Shown here: positions 1 through 9,348 of the stretch, in pieces | Layout of the letters: every line of letters starts with the position of its first letter | Position numbering within the stretch: the first letter of the stretch is position 1 | Assembly: GCA_002722955.1 (NCBI GenBank) | Contig: PBMZ01000052.1 | Coordinates: 1 to 57,910, forward strand | Source: Planctomycetaceae bacterium | GTDB taxonomy: Bacteria > Planctomycetota > Planctomycetia > Planctomycetales > Planctomycetaceae | DNA length: 57,910 nt | Reading direction: 5' to 3' | The notes under the pieces: model-generated | The model's database searches: none | Told to the model about the DNA's origin: nothing | What the model saw: only the letters and a program-made list of their open reading frames with translations | Translations under genes and position numbers: made by a program

Positions 1-9
1 AAATAAAAG

Positions 10-42
10 GCCGCCATTCGAGCAATCGGATGGCGGCTTTTT
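10..42 (+). terminator. Rho-independent terminator
   Basis: GCCGCCAT (10-17) pairs perfectly with ATGGCGGC (30-37) around a 12-nt loop, and five T follow at 38-42. It would end a plus-strand transcript entering from the left of the window. It also insulates the P460-like gene that begins at 195. Confidence 0.8.
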
Positions 43-194
43 CTATGCGCTCTTGGCGTGGAGACTACTTGCGGCTCGCTACTTCAGATTGTGGAGATCT
101 CTATTGTAACTTTACATCAACTGATCGTACTCTTCAGATTCAACGTCCAAGCAGAGGCTTCTTCTCATTCTCAAGCGTCCTTTCGAGGTGGAAC

Positions 195-965
195 ATGCGA
201 AACTTGGCCCCCATTCTGTCCGCTTCCTTGCTGATTGCCGCCGCTATAAATGGATGTGCTCCACTAACCACAAGCGAAGTCTCAATCGTGCAAGAAACAG
301 AGTCAGTTCAAACAGGGCCTGAGTCTGATGGCAGCGACTTCCATGATCAACTGCTGTCCATAGCCAAAACCTATACGACGTACGAACTGGTCGACAATCA
401 AATGGATTGGGCTCCAGCACCATGTGCTGCTCCCTCACCACCACCGACCACAAGTGTCAGCAAGAGTGACGATCAGGCAACGCATGGACGAAACTTTATT
501 TCTTGTTCGCCAAGGAATTCCATCAATACCTACACACTAAGCGCAACCCAAGTCCCGTTGGACAGGCGATTGTCAAAGAATCCTGGCACGCCACGAAGGT
601 CGACGGACACGTGAACGTTGACGAAGTCGAGTTCACCGACCATCCAAGCGGTCGGCAAGTATCAATGTTCGCAACACACGGGAAGCAAGAATATAAGGCC
701 ACCGAACAACGCGAACTCTTCATTATGTTCAAGACGGATTCCACCACACCCGGCAGCGACGCGGGATGGGTTTACGGAGTGACATCCGCTGATGGCAAGA
801 AAGTTGTTGCAGCCGGACATCTCGAGAACTGCATGTCATGTCAGTCATCATGATGCTGGCAAAGACCGATTGTTTGGGCCTAAGAACGCGCCTCCTGCTA
901 GCTTCAAAAACGGCCCAGCCGACGGTCCTCCAATTGAAGAAAACGACGACGTGCCTTCTCATTAG
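195..965 (+). pseudogene. Cytochrome P460-type haem lipoprotein, broken by two single-base indels
   Basis: The ATG at 195 follows a GAGGTGG ribosome site and starts a lipoprotein signal (hydrophobic run, then a Cys in AAINGC). The frame is open to about 490, then the conserved part continues one frame over. Adding one A to the AAA at 491-493 restores HGRKLYFLFAKE and the following domain. That frame ends at 853, immediately after CMSC. Removing one base near 844 restores CMSCHHHDAG, a CxxCH haem site, and reading then continues to FGPKNAPPASF and a stop at 963-965. The two indels cancel, so signal peptide and C-terminus are in the same frame. The LFIMFKTD, GWVYG and ENCMSCH segments match what I recall of planctomycete P460-like haem proteins. 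Either this is a recent pseudogene or two assembly errors hide an intact gene of about 256 codons. It converges with the metalloprotease gene, with 9 bases between stops. Confidence 0.75.
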
Positions 966-974
966 CACCTTACC

Positions 975-3176
975 TTACAATTCGAAACGGAATGTTCGGC
1001 TTAGGTACCGGTGCAGTCGTTTTCCAAGGCTTAGCGGTTCAGCCAGAATCTTGGCACGTCCTGATCCACCTGTCCGTAGAGATGCAGCGGACTCAAACTC
1101 AACCCGTGCTTGGTAAGTTGTGCTGAGTGGTTTGATCTTTCCGTCTTCGCTCTGAATGGTTTCAAGGTCCGAGTGCATCAATAGAGCGACCGAGACATCG
1201 TCGATGTCCATTTCCGATAGCTCGACGATCTTGCCTTCGATTGCCTGTGAGGACGCAGCATCCATCAGCAACCAAACAGTTTGTCCCGGACGCACAAACT
1301 CAACTTGAGATTGGTCGATCGCCAGCAGAGCTTCGTGCTTTTCTGGACTACCGATCAAACACAGCTCTGTCCCCTCGGTCAAGTAACAATTCGTGTTGCG
1401 TTTCAAAAGCGGGCTATCCTGCCACTGCTCCAACGAATCATCGGCGTTAGTCTGTTGAACTCGAGTTGGTTCAAGAACTGTGCCACTTGTCGGCGCGACA
1501 ATCTCCAGACGTTGTAGCTCGGCTTCCTGCTGCGCGTGTTGCTGCTTCAATTCGGCAAGTCGCTTGCGAGCACTCGGTATCAAAATTTCAACGTTGGAGT
1601 CGGAAAAGCTGCGTTTCTCTAAGCTGTCCAAACGAGTGACTTGCTGTTTGACTTGACCGTCCAATTCGGCAACTTCTTGTTCCTTCTCGATGTTTCTAAG
1701 CACTGCTAAGGTCTCACCTTTCTTGACCTTTTGACCAGCTTCGACTGACGAGATCAATTGCCCGGACAACGTCACGTAGACACGCTGAGCGTCTTTCGGT
1801 TCCAGAACGGCTGGCACCTTCAATCGGTGGGGCAAGGGAATCAGCAGCAACAGGCTAGTCACGGCGATGATGGCACCGCCTCGCAGCAAGAATCGCGTCC
1901 AACTCACGTCGTGGCTCCTTACGGGATTTGTCAGCATCGTGAAGAGTTGCCAACACGGAATCAACAGCATTGTGGCGAGCACGATGAATGTGATGAATTG
2001 AGCTACGATTGCGAGACGGTTTGCATGAAACGCCTGATGCACAAACCACAGAATCGTGAGCACAACGACCCATCGATACACATAAGATGCCATGGCGAAA
2101 CTTCGTAAGAACCAGCGTTGTCGATCGGGCATCAAACGATCTGGCGGAGCACTTCTTCCGAACAGTGAAGTTCCAATGTCCGACATCAGCAGCGCGGACG
2201 CTCGTTGGCGCAGATTCGGAATCTCCAAGTAATCGGACAAGATATAGTAGCCATCGTAACGTAAAAGTGGATTGCCATTGAACATCAACGTCGTCACCGA
2301 ACAAACGACGATCAGATTCAGGCACATGATGTTCAACAATCCTGGAACGGTAAACCACCAAATGAAGACGCAGACAGATGCCAACGTCAGCTCAACCCAC
2401 ATTCCGGCCGCACTAATAGCGATACGATGCCACTTGTTGCGCAACATCCAAGCGTCCGTGACATTACAAAACAAGCACGGCGTAAACGCCAACAACATAA
2501 TCCCCATCTCGTGGCACTCGCCGCCGTAGCGTTTGCAGGTTACGGCGTGTGCGAACTCGTGGAGAACTTTGGTGCAGGCCAAGGTACACGCGAGCAGAAT
2601 GGCGTTCTGGAAGCTAATGAATTCGCGAAACTCGGGAAGTTTCGCGATAAACGATTGAAACTGGACTGCACACAAAGTCGCTGCTGCCAACATCAACAAT
2701 AAGAAAAAGGCGACACAAACTTTCGAGTACATCCAACCGCACTTTGGTGCGAACCACGTAAGGAACCGATCTGGATCGATGCCGCGGAATTGGATCGCCA
2801 AGATTCCCGCCAACCGTTCGAAGTACTTCATTCGTCTGCGAAACATTTTGGTTCGCAGCAACTCATTGCTCTGACCGGGCGAATTGGCGATGACCAATCG
2901 CTCTTGATGCAACATCGCTAAGAAAGATTGAAGTTGTCGTGTTTCGATCCGCTTCGGCGCGAACTCGCGTTCAAAGTCATTTTGAATCGAGTGTAAGGTG
3001 GCGCCAGCTTCAAGCCGCTCGAAGACGAAGTATTCTTCTTCTCGCAAGTGAAAGTAACGCAACGACAGCGGGTCTTTGACACTCCAGTGTGCTTCGCCTT
3101 GAAAAGACTGACGATGAACCACTAAGTCAGCTCGCTTGCGCAAATTCAGCGGTCGGTTTTCGGCGGCGGCAGTCAT
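975..3176 (-). CDS. M50 (S2P-like) zinc metalloprotease fused to HlyD-type adaptor
   Basis: This 733-residue membrane protein joins three parts. Residues 1-110 look like a PqqD-type peptide-binding region. Residues about 150-440 hold several membrane helices with the zinc motif HEFAH (206-210) and the second S2P motif, seen as NGNPLLRYDGYY with the DGY at about 308-310. Residues about 450-733 resemble an HlyD/RND periplasmic adaptor, with a lipoyl-like strand pair (LSGQLISSVEAGQKVKKGE) and a coiled-coil stretch. Such proteins are usually called putative peptide zinc metalloproteases and often stand beside separate HlyD genes; none is seen here. The ATG at 3176 is the only good start. The gene has its own upstream region, divergent from argJ. 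The peptide substrate cannot be read from sequence. Confidence 0.85.
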   Translation of the reverse strand: MTAAAENRPLNLRKRADLVVHRQSFQGEAHWSVKDPLSLRYFHLREEEYFVFERLEAGATLHSIQNDFEREFAPKRIETRQLQSFLAMLHQERLVIANSPGQSNELLRTKMFRRRMKYFERLAGILAIQFRGIDPDRFLTWFAPKCGWMYSKVCVAFFLLLMLAAATLCAVQFQSFIAKLPEFREFISFQNAILLACTLACTKVLHEFAHAVTCKRYGGECHEMGIMLLAFTPCLFCNVTDAWMLRNKWHRIAISAAGMWVELTLASVCVFIWWFTVPGLLNIMCLNLIVVCSVTTLMFNGNPLLRYDGYYILSDYLEIPNLRQRASALLMSDIGTSLFGRSAPPDRLMPDRQRWFLRSFAMASYVYRWVVVLTILWFVHQAFHANRLAIVAQFITFIVLATMLLIPCWQLFTMLTNPVRSHDVSWTRFLLRGGAIIAVTSLLLLIPLPHRLKVPAVLEPKDAQRVYVTLSGQLISSVEAGQKVKKGETLAVLRNIEKEQEVAELDGQVKQQVTRLDSLEKRSFSDSNVEILIPSARKRLAELKQQHAQQEAELQRLEIVAPTSGTVLEPTRVQQTNADDSLEQWQDSPLLKRNTNCYLTEGTELCLIGSPEKHEALLAIDQSQVEFVRPGQTVWLLMDAASSQAIEGKIVELSEMDIDDVSVALLMHSDLETIQSEDGKIKPLSTTYQARVEFESAASLRTGGSGRAKILAEPLSLGKRLHRYLSRTFRFEL

Positions 3177-3360
3177 AAGTGGGGATCAATGCGTCGTCAG
3201 GGAGTTGTCATCGTCAGTAGAAAGATTATACAACTACGTGTCGTTCGGGTACCCGAAGATTGTGTGCCGGTTGGAAGAGCCAAGAAACACGTGAACTTGC
3301 ACGAGTTTGAATGCGTCATCATGGCAAACACAGGCGCTGGCTAACACGGAGAAACTCTCA

Positions 3361-4575
3361 ATGACGGAAAATAATGCAAGCGAATCACTCGAACTGCCGC
3401 TGGGTTTTCAGACGACTGGAGTCGCCTGTGGAGTAAAGGGAGACTCGGGTGTTCTCGACCTTTCTCTATTTGTTAGTGACCGACCGGCGGCGGCGGCGGG
3501 CGTGTTCACTCAAAGCAAAGTGTGCGGTGCTCCGGTAAAGGTTTCCCGCCAACGTGTGCCGTCCGAGTCTGCGAGAGCCGTCGTCATCAATTCCGGAAAC
3601 GCGAATGCTTGCACGGGCGAGCGCGGCCTCGAAGATGCTCAGCAAATGACGCAATTGGTGGCCTCTGAGGTTGGATGCAATGCTGATGAGGTCTTGGTGT
3701 GTTCGACTGGATTAATCGGACACTTCTTGCCTATGGATGCCATCAGCTCAGGTATTCCCGCAGCCCACAAACAACTGTCGTCGTCGCCCGAGGCCTATGC
3801 GAATGCTGCGAAAGGCATGATGACGACGGATACGTTTCACAAACAAGTGGTCAGGGAACTTGAGCTAAGCGGGGCGCCTGTCCGAATTAGCGGCGCAGCA
3901 AAAGGCGCCGCCATGATCGGGCCAAACATGGCAACCATGCTGGCGGTGATTATGACCGACGCAAGTTTAACCTCGGCAGACGCCGATCAGGCACTTCGAG
4001 ATGCCGTCAATCAGAGCTTTAACTGCATCAGCGTCGAAGGCCACACCAGCACGAGCGACACAGTGTTGTTGTTGGCGAATGGGGCCTCGGGAACGGAAGT
4101 TCTTTCGGGCGACGACTTAGCAGCGTTCCGTTATGGCGTCGAAGAGGTCGCTGTCGACTTGGCAAAGGCGATCATTCAGGATGCCGAAGGAGCCGATCAT
4201 TTCATCACGGTTGATGTGCTTGGTTTGAGAACTAGAGAAGAGGCCTATGCGATCGCCAAAACGATCTCCGACGACGCACTCGTGAAGACAGCAATCACCG
4301 GGGCTGACCCGAATTGGGGCCGAATCGTCAGTTGCTGCGGTCGTACCGGGGTCGATCTTCTTGAAACCGACATCACCTTGCAGATCAACGGTACGACGAT
4401 CTACGAGCGAGGGACTCCGGTCGAGTACGACGAAACAGTGCTTTCGAACCAGATGCGCGATAACCGAGACGTCTCGATCGCACTCAGCTTCCCATTCGGC
4501 GATGCACAAGTTCGGTTCTGGACCAGCGACTTGACGAAGGAATACGTGCGACTGAATTCTGAGTACACGACATAG
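3361..4575 (+). CDS. argJ: Bifunctional glutamate N-acetyltransferase/amino-acid acetyltransferase
   Basis: ArgJ moves the acetyl group from N-acetylornithine to glutamate, recycling it in arginine synthesis; many forms also use acetyl-CoA. The 404-residue protein has the ornithine acetyltransferase hallmarks: [11 protein letters not shown] at the start, [10 protein letters not shown], and the self-cleavage site GPNMATML, in which Thr192 would become the N-terminal nucleophile of the beta chain. The region around GADPNWGRI in the beta chain is also conserved. I chose the ATG at 3361 because GGAG lies about ten bases before it; an in-frame upstream start at 3307 would add an 18-residue leader unlike the family. 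It stands alone here, with no other arginine genes beside it. Confidence 0.95.
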   Translation: MTENNASESLELPLGFQTTGVACGVKGDSGVLDLSLFVSDRPAAAAGVFTQSKVCGAPVKVSRQRVPSESARAVVINSGNANACTGERGLEDAQQMTQLVASEVGCNADEVLVCSTGLIGHFLPMDAISSGIPAAHKQLSSSPEAYANAAKGMMTTDTFHKQVVRELELSGAPVRISGAAKGAAMIGPNMATMLAVIMTDASLTSADADQALRDAVNQSFNCISVEGHTSTSDTVLLLANGASGTEVLSGDDLAAFRYGVEEVAVDLAKAIIQDAEGADHFITVDVLGLRTREEAYAIAKTISDDALVKTAITGADPNWGRIVSCCGRTGVDLLETDITLQINGTTIYERGTPVEYDETVLSNQMRDNRDVSIALSFPFGDAQVRFWTSDLTKEYVRLNSEYTT

Positions 4576-4667
4576 CTCGCGCGATGTCGTGTCAACGGAA
4601 AACCTCAAAGCGCAACACCAGCGCAAGCAAGAGTTTCCGTCAATACCAGCAGTAGAGTCGCCGTGAA

Positions 4668-4847
4668 TTATTCGGCTGCAGACTCTTCTTCGAAGCTCAC
4701 GAAGGGGCTGATTTTGCGAACTTTGGCCATGATGGCGAGCTTCTCGTCAGTGCTGCCCGCTTTTTCATAACGTACGCGCAATTTGGCAAGCTTAGCGCGG
4801 CGCGTTCTTCGCCGAGCGATTTCGCGCGTCCTTTCGACACGTCCCAT
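4668..4847 (-). CDS. Small basic conserved protein (DUF6800-like)
   Basis: A 59-residue protein begins MGRVERTREIARRRTRR and is rich in Arg and Lys in its first half. It ends with a short acidic tail (EEESAAE). I recall small planctomycete proteins with this MGRVERTREIARRR opening, filed as DUF6800, but cannot verify that here. The strong basic helix suggests nucleic-acid or ribosome binding; this is inference. AAGGA lies about 12 bases upstream of the ATG. The gene is convergent with argJ, 92 bases from its stop, and points away from the next gene at 5078. Confidence 0.75.
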   Translation of the reverse strand: MGRVERTREIARRRTRRAKLAKLRVRYEKAGSTDEKLAIMAKVRKISPFVSFEEESAAE

Positions 4848-4986
4848 GGCTAATACAGATCCTTAGTTAAACCGTTTCCAGAATGGACAAGAGAAACGAC
4901 CGTTTTAGCACGCCATTGCCAATCGGTCAACAATTAAGTCGACGAACATGCGTGGTTTTCTAAATCGGCAATCGTGCGATTCCATC

Positions 4987-5022
4987 AGAAGCCCAGCTTT
5001 TCGAAAAAGCCGGGCTTCTTTT
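4987..5022. repeat. Palindrome family A, copy 1 (AGAAGCCCnGCTT)
   Basis: AGAAGCCCAGCTTTT (4987-5001) faces AAAAGCCGGGCTTCT (5005-5019) with one mismatch and a short loop, followed by TTT. The same palindrome occurs at 48457-48489 and 55897-55929, with a degenerate relative at 33249-33281. This copy lies 55 bases upstream of the CoA-binding gene start. The T-run means it could also act as a terminator or attenuator. Confidence 0.85.
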
Positions 5023-5077
5023 GCCCATGGCCTGCATTCGATAAGCTGGCAACCCCACACTTCACAGGAATTCAGCC

Positions 5078-5449
5078 ATGCCCAGCGTTGCCATCATTGG
5101 AGCCAGTCGTAATCGACGAAAATACGGAAATATGTCGGTCCGAGCTCACCAAAGTCAGGGATACGACGTCTACCCAGTGAATCCAAATGCCAGCGAAATC
5201 GAGGGACTTCCGTGTTTTGGCTCGCTGGACGAGGTCCCCGAAGAGGACTTGGATCGCATCAGCGTTTATCTGCCCCCAGAATATGGGCTCGATTTGCTCG
5301 AACAGATCAACCAGAAGGGAGCCGATGAAGTTTGGTTCAATCCAGGCAGCGAAAGCCCCGAAATTTTCGAGCGGGCCCGAGAATTGGGACTCAATCTGAT
5401 TTTGGCATGCAGTATCGTCGATGTCGGCGTGTCGCCCATGTCACTGTGA
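5078..5449 (+). CDS. CoA-binding domain protein
   Basis: The 123-residue protein is a single Rossmann-type CoA_binding_2 domain: it starts with VAIIGASRNRRKYGN, has the YPVNPNASEIEG strand-turn, and continues with YLPPEYGLDLLEQI and VWFNPGSESPEI. Proteins of this kind (YccU-like) bind CoA or a nucleotide, and no specific reaction is known to me. AGGA precedes the ATG at 5078 by about ten bases. The next gene, the Fpg/Nei glycosylase, starts 7 bases after the stop, so the two are probably cotranscribed. A family A palindrome lies in the leader. Confidence 0.85.
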   Translation: MPSVAIIGASRNRRKYGNMSVRAHQSQGYDVYPVNPNASEIEGLPCFGSLDEVPEEDLDRISVYLPPEYGLDLLEQINQKGADEVWFNPGSESPEIFERARELGLNLILACSIVDVGVSPMSL

Positions 5450-5456
5450 GCGACTG

Positions 5457-6281
5457 ATGCCGGAGTTTCCTGATGTTGAGCTGTACTGCAACGCTCTGGA
5501 GCGATTCATTGGCGATCAGCGAATCGAGGGGATCTCGATTCGTAGCCCGTTCTTGGTTCGATCCTTCGAGCCGGACATCCATGAATCCATAGGTTCACGG
5601 GTTGTTGGCATTCGTCGATTGGGAAAGCGAATTGTTTGGAAGCTTGAATCCGACACGTTCTTCATTTTCCACCTGATGATTGCCGGCCGATTTCATTGGA
5701 AGAAAGCGGGATCGAAACCAACTCGCAAGGTCGATTTGGCCAGCTTCGATTTCTCCAACGGCACGCTAATGCTGACAGAAGCAGGCTCTAAGAAGCGAGC
5801 GTCGCCCCACGTTGTCGTCGGTCAAGACGCGGTGGCCGAACATGATCCCGGCGGTTTGGAGCTATTCGAGGCTTCGCTGGAGGAATTTCACCAACGGCTG
5901 CGTTTAGAAAACCACACGCTGAAAAGGTCGCTCAGTGATCCACGCTTCTTTAGCGGGATAGGCAACGCTTACTCGGACAAGATTCTTCACGCAGCGGGCC
6001 TGTCGCCGATCGCACTGTCACAAAAGCTGACTGATGAGCAGATCGCGACATTGTTTGACGCCACCTTGAGCACACTCGCCATTTGGCGAGATCGATTGAT
6101 TGAGCAAACCGGCGACGACTTTCCAGAAAAGGTAACTGCATTCCGCGATGGAATGGCCGTTCATGGACGCTTCGGGGAGCCTTGCCCGACCTGCCAAACC
6201 GATGGCCGAGTCCTGGCCGATCGCTCGTTGTCTCGATTACTCAAAGATGATTGGCCGCGTCGCGTGGAGGACTTGGAGTAA
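5457..6281 (+). CDS. Fpg/Nei-family DNA glycosylase with a collapsed zinc finger
   Basis: The 274-residue protein removes oxidised bases and nicks the strand in base-excision repair, if active. MPEFPDVE gives the N-terminal proline nucleophile and the following Glu, which fixes the start at 5457. LGKRIVWKL holds the Lys of the beta-sandwich, and DPRFFSGIGNAYSDKIL is the helix-two-turn-helix. The C-terminus normally has a four-Cys zinc finger with two CPxC pairs about 20 residues apart. Here only one pair is present (GEPCPTCQTDGR), and it runs straight into LADRSLSRLLK, which in relatives I recall follows the second pair. About 20 residues, including the beta-hairpin with the phosphate-binding Arg, seem to have been lost in frame. 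Activity is therefore uncertain. The stop is only 2 bases from that of the convergent exporter gene. Confidence 0.9.
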   Translation: MPEFPDVELYCNALERFIGDQRIEGISIRSPFLVRSFEPDIHESIGSRVVGIRRLGKRIVWKLESDTFFIFHLMIAGRFHWKKAGSKPTRKVDLASFDFSNGTLMLTEAGSKKRASPHVVVGQDAVAEHDPGGLELFEASLEEFHQRLRLENHTLKRSLSDPRFFSGIGNAYSDKILHAAGLSPIALSQKLTDEQIATLFDATLSTLAIWRDRLIEQTGDDFPEKVTAFRDGMAVHGRFGEPCPTCQTDGRVLADRSLSRLLKDDWPRRVEDLE

Positions 6282-6283
6282 TC

Positions 6284-8941
6284 TTAGCTGACAGCTTCTG
6301 CTGCCACTTCAGTTGTTGCTGCCGAGGGCTCCTTTGCCTTTTGAGCTTGTACCGATCGTTCAATCAAGCGTCCCAGTGGTCCGGCTAACAATGCTGGCAA
6401 GAAGATGATGTCAGCAACCAAAGCCGCTCCAATCAAGGCTGCCATGATCAGTCCAAAGCGACTCACCAAGAGCAGATCGCAGCCCGAGAGCATCATCAGC
6501 CCGATGCCAACGATGGCGCTGGTTTGCCACATTGCTGGCCCACAGTGAGCCAAAGCTGCTGACACGGCTTCGTCTCGACTTAGGCCGCGTCCGACGCCTT
6601 CCTTAAACCAAGTCAGCAGGTGCAATGTTCCGTCGATGGCGATACCCAATGCCACCGACGCCGTGATCATGCTGCCAATGTCGATTGCCAAGCCGTTCCA
6701 GGCAATCAGTCCAAACACGACTCCGACGGGCATCAGATTGGGGAGCATCGCGATCAGGCCCGCCAACGGGTTCCTGAGAAGTACCATCATCACCACAGCG
6801 ATAATGCAAAACGCTAAGCCGAAGCTGCGAATCAGACTTTCCAGCACCGCTTTTTGCGTGCGCAAGAACAGCGGAATCGTTCCGGTGACGACATGATTTG
6901 CCCCGGATGGGCCAAGAACCTCGGTAGCTATGCGATCGACGTCGTCAGTTAGCACGGTGTAATCCATGTCGGTCATCACCAAGACTTGTGCCGTGATTCG
7001 CCAAAGTTCGTCACCGGGACGAGAAAGTTCGCGGCCGTCAGGAGTGTCGAGCGACTCGGTTGAGACCGCCAGCAGACGCTTCACTGCACTCGCTTTCTCG
7101 CCGCGCAGGGCCTTTTGGGTTTCGTTCACTCGCTTGTTGTAGAGCGCTCGCTGAATACGGGTGGCATTCTCGGCGAGTTCATTGCTGACAGGGCGAAAGT
7201 CGGCCAGCGATATTGTTCCGGTGATGTCTTGATACTCGCCGATCCGACGTTCCAGCTCGCGAACCAATTCGAGGCGTTGCAGAATATTCAACTTCTCTTG
7301 AGCCTCTGGCCCGAATCGCACAACGGTCTCAACGGGCACGATTCCTGACAAGTTGTCTTCCAAGAAGTAGTAGTCTTGGATCAACTTCGATGTGTTCGGA
7401 AAGTAACGAATGACCTTCGTCTCGGTGCGGAAATCCTTCAGCCCAACCAAGGAAATCGCGAACGCTGTCAAACATCCAGATGACACCAACAGCCAACGAC
7501 GCGTGAGGAAACTTCCCAACCGATCCCAAACCTTCGGGCTTGTTTCAGAAACTGCGAACGCTTTAGATGGCCAAAAAAGTAGCAACGCCGGCAGCCCGAC
7601 AAGAATCGTAAAGATGGCTCCCACGCAACCGATTGCCGAGTACATTCCGAAGTCGCGGACTGGCTTCAGCGGGCTAGTCATCAGCGAGATTAAACCGATG
7701 GCCGTCGTGACGCTTGCCAGAGCACATGGCTCCTTGGCCATTCGGACTGCCTCGCGAACGGCGGTCTTCAGGTCGTGCGCAGCCGCATGCTTCCAATAGT
7801 TGGCGACATGGATGCCGCCCGAAATCGTCAACACCAACAGCAAGTTTGGCATGACGACCAACACCATATTCATGCTGCCTTTTGTGACCGGCACCAACGA
7901 CAAGGTCACAAAGGTCGTGTACAGAGCGATCATCAGGACCAGCGTTGCCAAACGGCCGCTGCGAAGCATGACGAACGAAAGAAACAAGCCGACGATCAAC
8001 GAAAGCAAAACGGGCGAACGCTTATTCAACTGCCAAACGGGGTAATCGCGATTCCAACCCGCTCCTTTGACGGCTCTATTCAGCGAAGAGCGAACGATAG
8101 GACTTCCCCCCAAACGAAACTCGTTGGGATCGATGTTGGCGGCGACAGCAGCATCTTGGAGGGCTTGGTAAGAAACTTTGAGGTTCTCAATCGCCGCTTC
8201 GGAATAAGTGATTGGGATCACGACAGGGCCATCCAACTCACAATTGGTAAAGAGTGGATCGGGGTCGTCTTCATCGTCGCTCAGGTCAAGAGGCATGCTC
8301 AACGACAATTGTCGAAACTGTGCAAATCGCTCGTCATCAGGATTGAGACCGTCCCACTCGACCCGTAAGCCAATTGTTTCGCCCTCGTCCGTCTTTGAGT
8401 ACTTGTCGCGAGCAACACGAATGTTGAGACTCAAATCGGTTGCGGCAGCACCAATGAGCCGCTCGATCGCCGTATCAATCTGCGAACGCGCGTCCTTCCC
8501 CAATTCGACATAAACGTGGTTCTTGCCCGTGCTAAACATGATGCCGCGCAATCGCTGCACGGCCTCATCGCGGTCGACTTTGAAGTCGGCCATGAATTTG
8601 ATGGCTTCGTTTGGCGATCGTACGCTCGAAAACAGCTCGCCCAATTCGCCTTTGTTGGCCGTGTTCTTCAGCTCCGCCACAAAAGACTCGACGCGGCGAT
8701 CGCGTAGCGAACTGCTGTCCCACGAAACAATAATGCGATCCTCGTGAGAAAACTGTCGGTGATACCACTTCAAGGTCACCGACAACGGATCGTCTTTAGG
8801 AAGCCAGTTGGCGACGTTGTTCTCGAGATGAATGCCTTGGGCCGCCCAAAGCGCGAACGGCAACACGACAATCATTGCCAGCAAAGCTAGCACTGACCGC
8901 TTGCGTTCGCGCTTCAAGATTTCATCATATATTTCAGACAT
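6284..8941 (-). CDS. MMPL/RND-superfamily exporter
   Basis: This 885-residue inner-membrane protein has the duplicated RND layout: one helix near residue 20, a large periplasmic loop (ENNVANWLPKDDPLS and on), a block of helices from about 310 to 470, a second loop, and a final helix block from about 690 to 860. Both blocks carry the sterol-sensing-like pattern of MMPL proteins (SGGIHVANYWKH in the first, ASVALGIAIDGTLHLL in the second). Such proteins move lipids or hydrophobic molecules using the proton gradient; the cargo is unknown. The ATG at 8941 is followed by a short basic stretch before the first helix. The next gene along the minus strand is separated by 407 bases, so it appears monocistronic. 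Confidence 0.88.
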   Translation of the reverse strand: MSEIYDEILKRERKRSVLALLAMIVVLPFALWAAQGIHLENNVANWLPKDDPLSVTLKWYHRQFSHEDRIIVSWDSSSLRDRRVESFVAELKNTANKGELGELFSSVRSPNEAIKFMADFKVDRDEAVQRLRGIMFSTGKNHVYVELGKDARSQIDTAIERLIGAAATDLSLNIRVARDKYSKTDEGETIGLRVEWDGLNPDDERFAQFRQLSLSMPLDLSDDEDDPDPLFTNCELDGPVVIPITYSEAAIENLKVSYQALQDAAVAANIDPNEFRLGGSPIVRSSLNRAVKGAGWNRDYPVWQLNKRSPVLLSLIVGLFLSFVMLRSGRLATLVLMIALYTTFVTLSLVPVTKGSMNMVLVVMPNLLLVLTISGGIHVANYWKHAAAHDLKTAVREAVRMAKEPCALASVTTAIGLISLMTSPLKPVRDFGMYSAIGCVGAIFTILVGLPALLLFWPSKAFAVSETSPKVWDRLGSFLTRRWLLVSSGCLTAFAISLVGLKDFRTETKVIRYFPNTSKLIQDYYFLEDNLSGIVPVETVVRFGPEAQEKLNILQRLELVRELERRIGEYQDITGTISLADFRPVSNELAENATRIQRALYNKRVNETQKALRGEKASAVKRLLAVSTESLDTPDGRELSRPGDELWRITAQVLVMTDMDYTVLTDDVDRIATEVLGPSGANHVVTGTIPLFLRTQKAVLESLIRSFGLAFCIIAVVMMVLLRNPLAGLIAMLPNLMPVGVVFGLIAWNGLAIDIGSMITASVALGIAIDGTLHLLTWFKEGVGRGLSRDEAVSAALAHCGPAMWQTSAIVGIGLMMLSGCDLLLVSRFGLIMAALIGAALVADIIFLPALLAGPLGRLIERSVQAQKAKEPSAATTEVAAEAVS

Positions 8942-9348
8942 TGCACCGCCGCCTGATTGAGGCGAGCCCCAGTGTAGAGAGCGGCTCCCATTGTATCAAC
9001 GCGCTGCTCGCGCCAAGCGACTGGGGCACGAGACGTTGATCCAAATCCGACAACCTGATCAAATTGGGAAGTCTGCGTAAGCAATTCGGGTGAAACTTGC
9101 CGACTTTGACCGTGTGGTTGCGTTCGCAATGGTAATTGTGAGGGACGATCAATCGCGTTAATTACGAATTGAATATCCAATGTCGAACAAGGAATGTCCA
9201 ATGATGAAGTGACGGACAATCGTACGAACCGCCAGTTTTGAAAGCATCCTACTTCGACTTTGGACATTCCTTGTTCGGCATTGGATATTCAATTCAGCGC
9301 AGCAAAAGATGCCAGCGTTCTTGGAGAACGAGCCTCTTCATGAGCCAA
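8942..9348. other. Intergenic stretch with one long inverted repeat
   Basis: This 407-base gap separates the aminotransferase (stop at 9349) from the exporter (start at 8941), both on the minus strand. It holds the inverted repeat at 9166-9295. A weak sigma70-like promoter for the exporter can be drawn on the minus strand: CTTGGC (9017-9012), a 16-base spacer, TACAAT (8995-8990). Minus-strand ORFs in the gap show no recognisable domain and overlap the repeat, so I do not call a gene. Confidence 0.5.
9166..9295. repeat. Inverted repeat, 36-bp arms
   Basis: The arm at 9166-9201 (starts GAATTGAATATCCAATG) is the reverse complement of 9260-9295 with one mismatch, around a 58-base spacer. The inner part reads AACAAGGAATGTCC. 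Arm length and spacer suggest a small mobile or recombination-derived repeat rather than a simple terminator. Confidence 0.85.

Noticed and set aside
8914..9267. A 117-codon minus-strand ORF before the MMPL exporter
   Set aside because: It overlaps both the exporter start and the long inverted repeat, with no domain or ribosome site.
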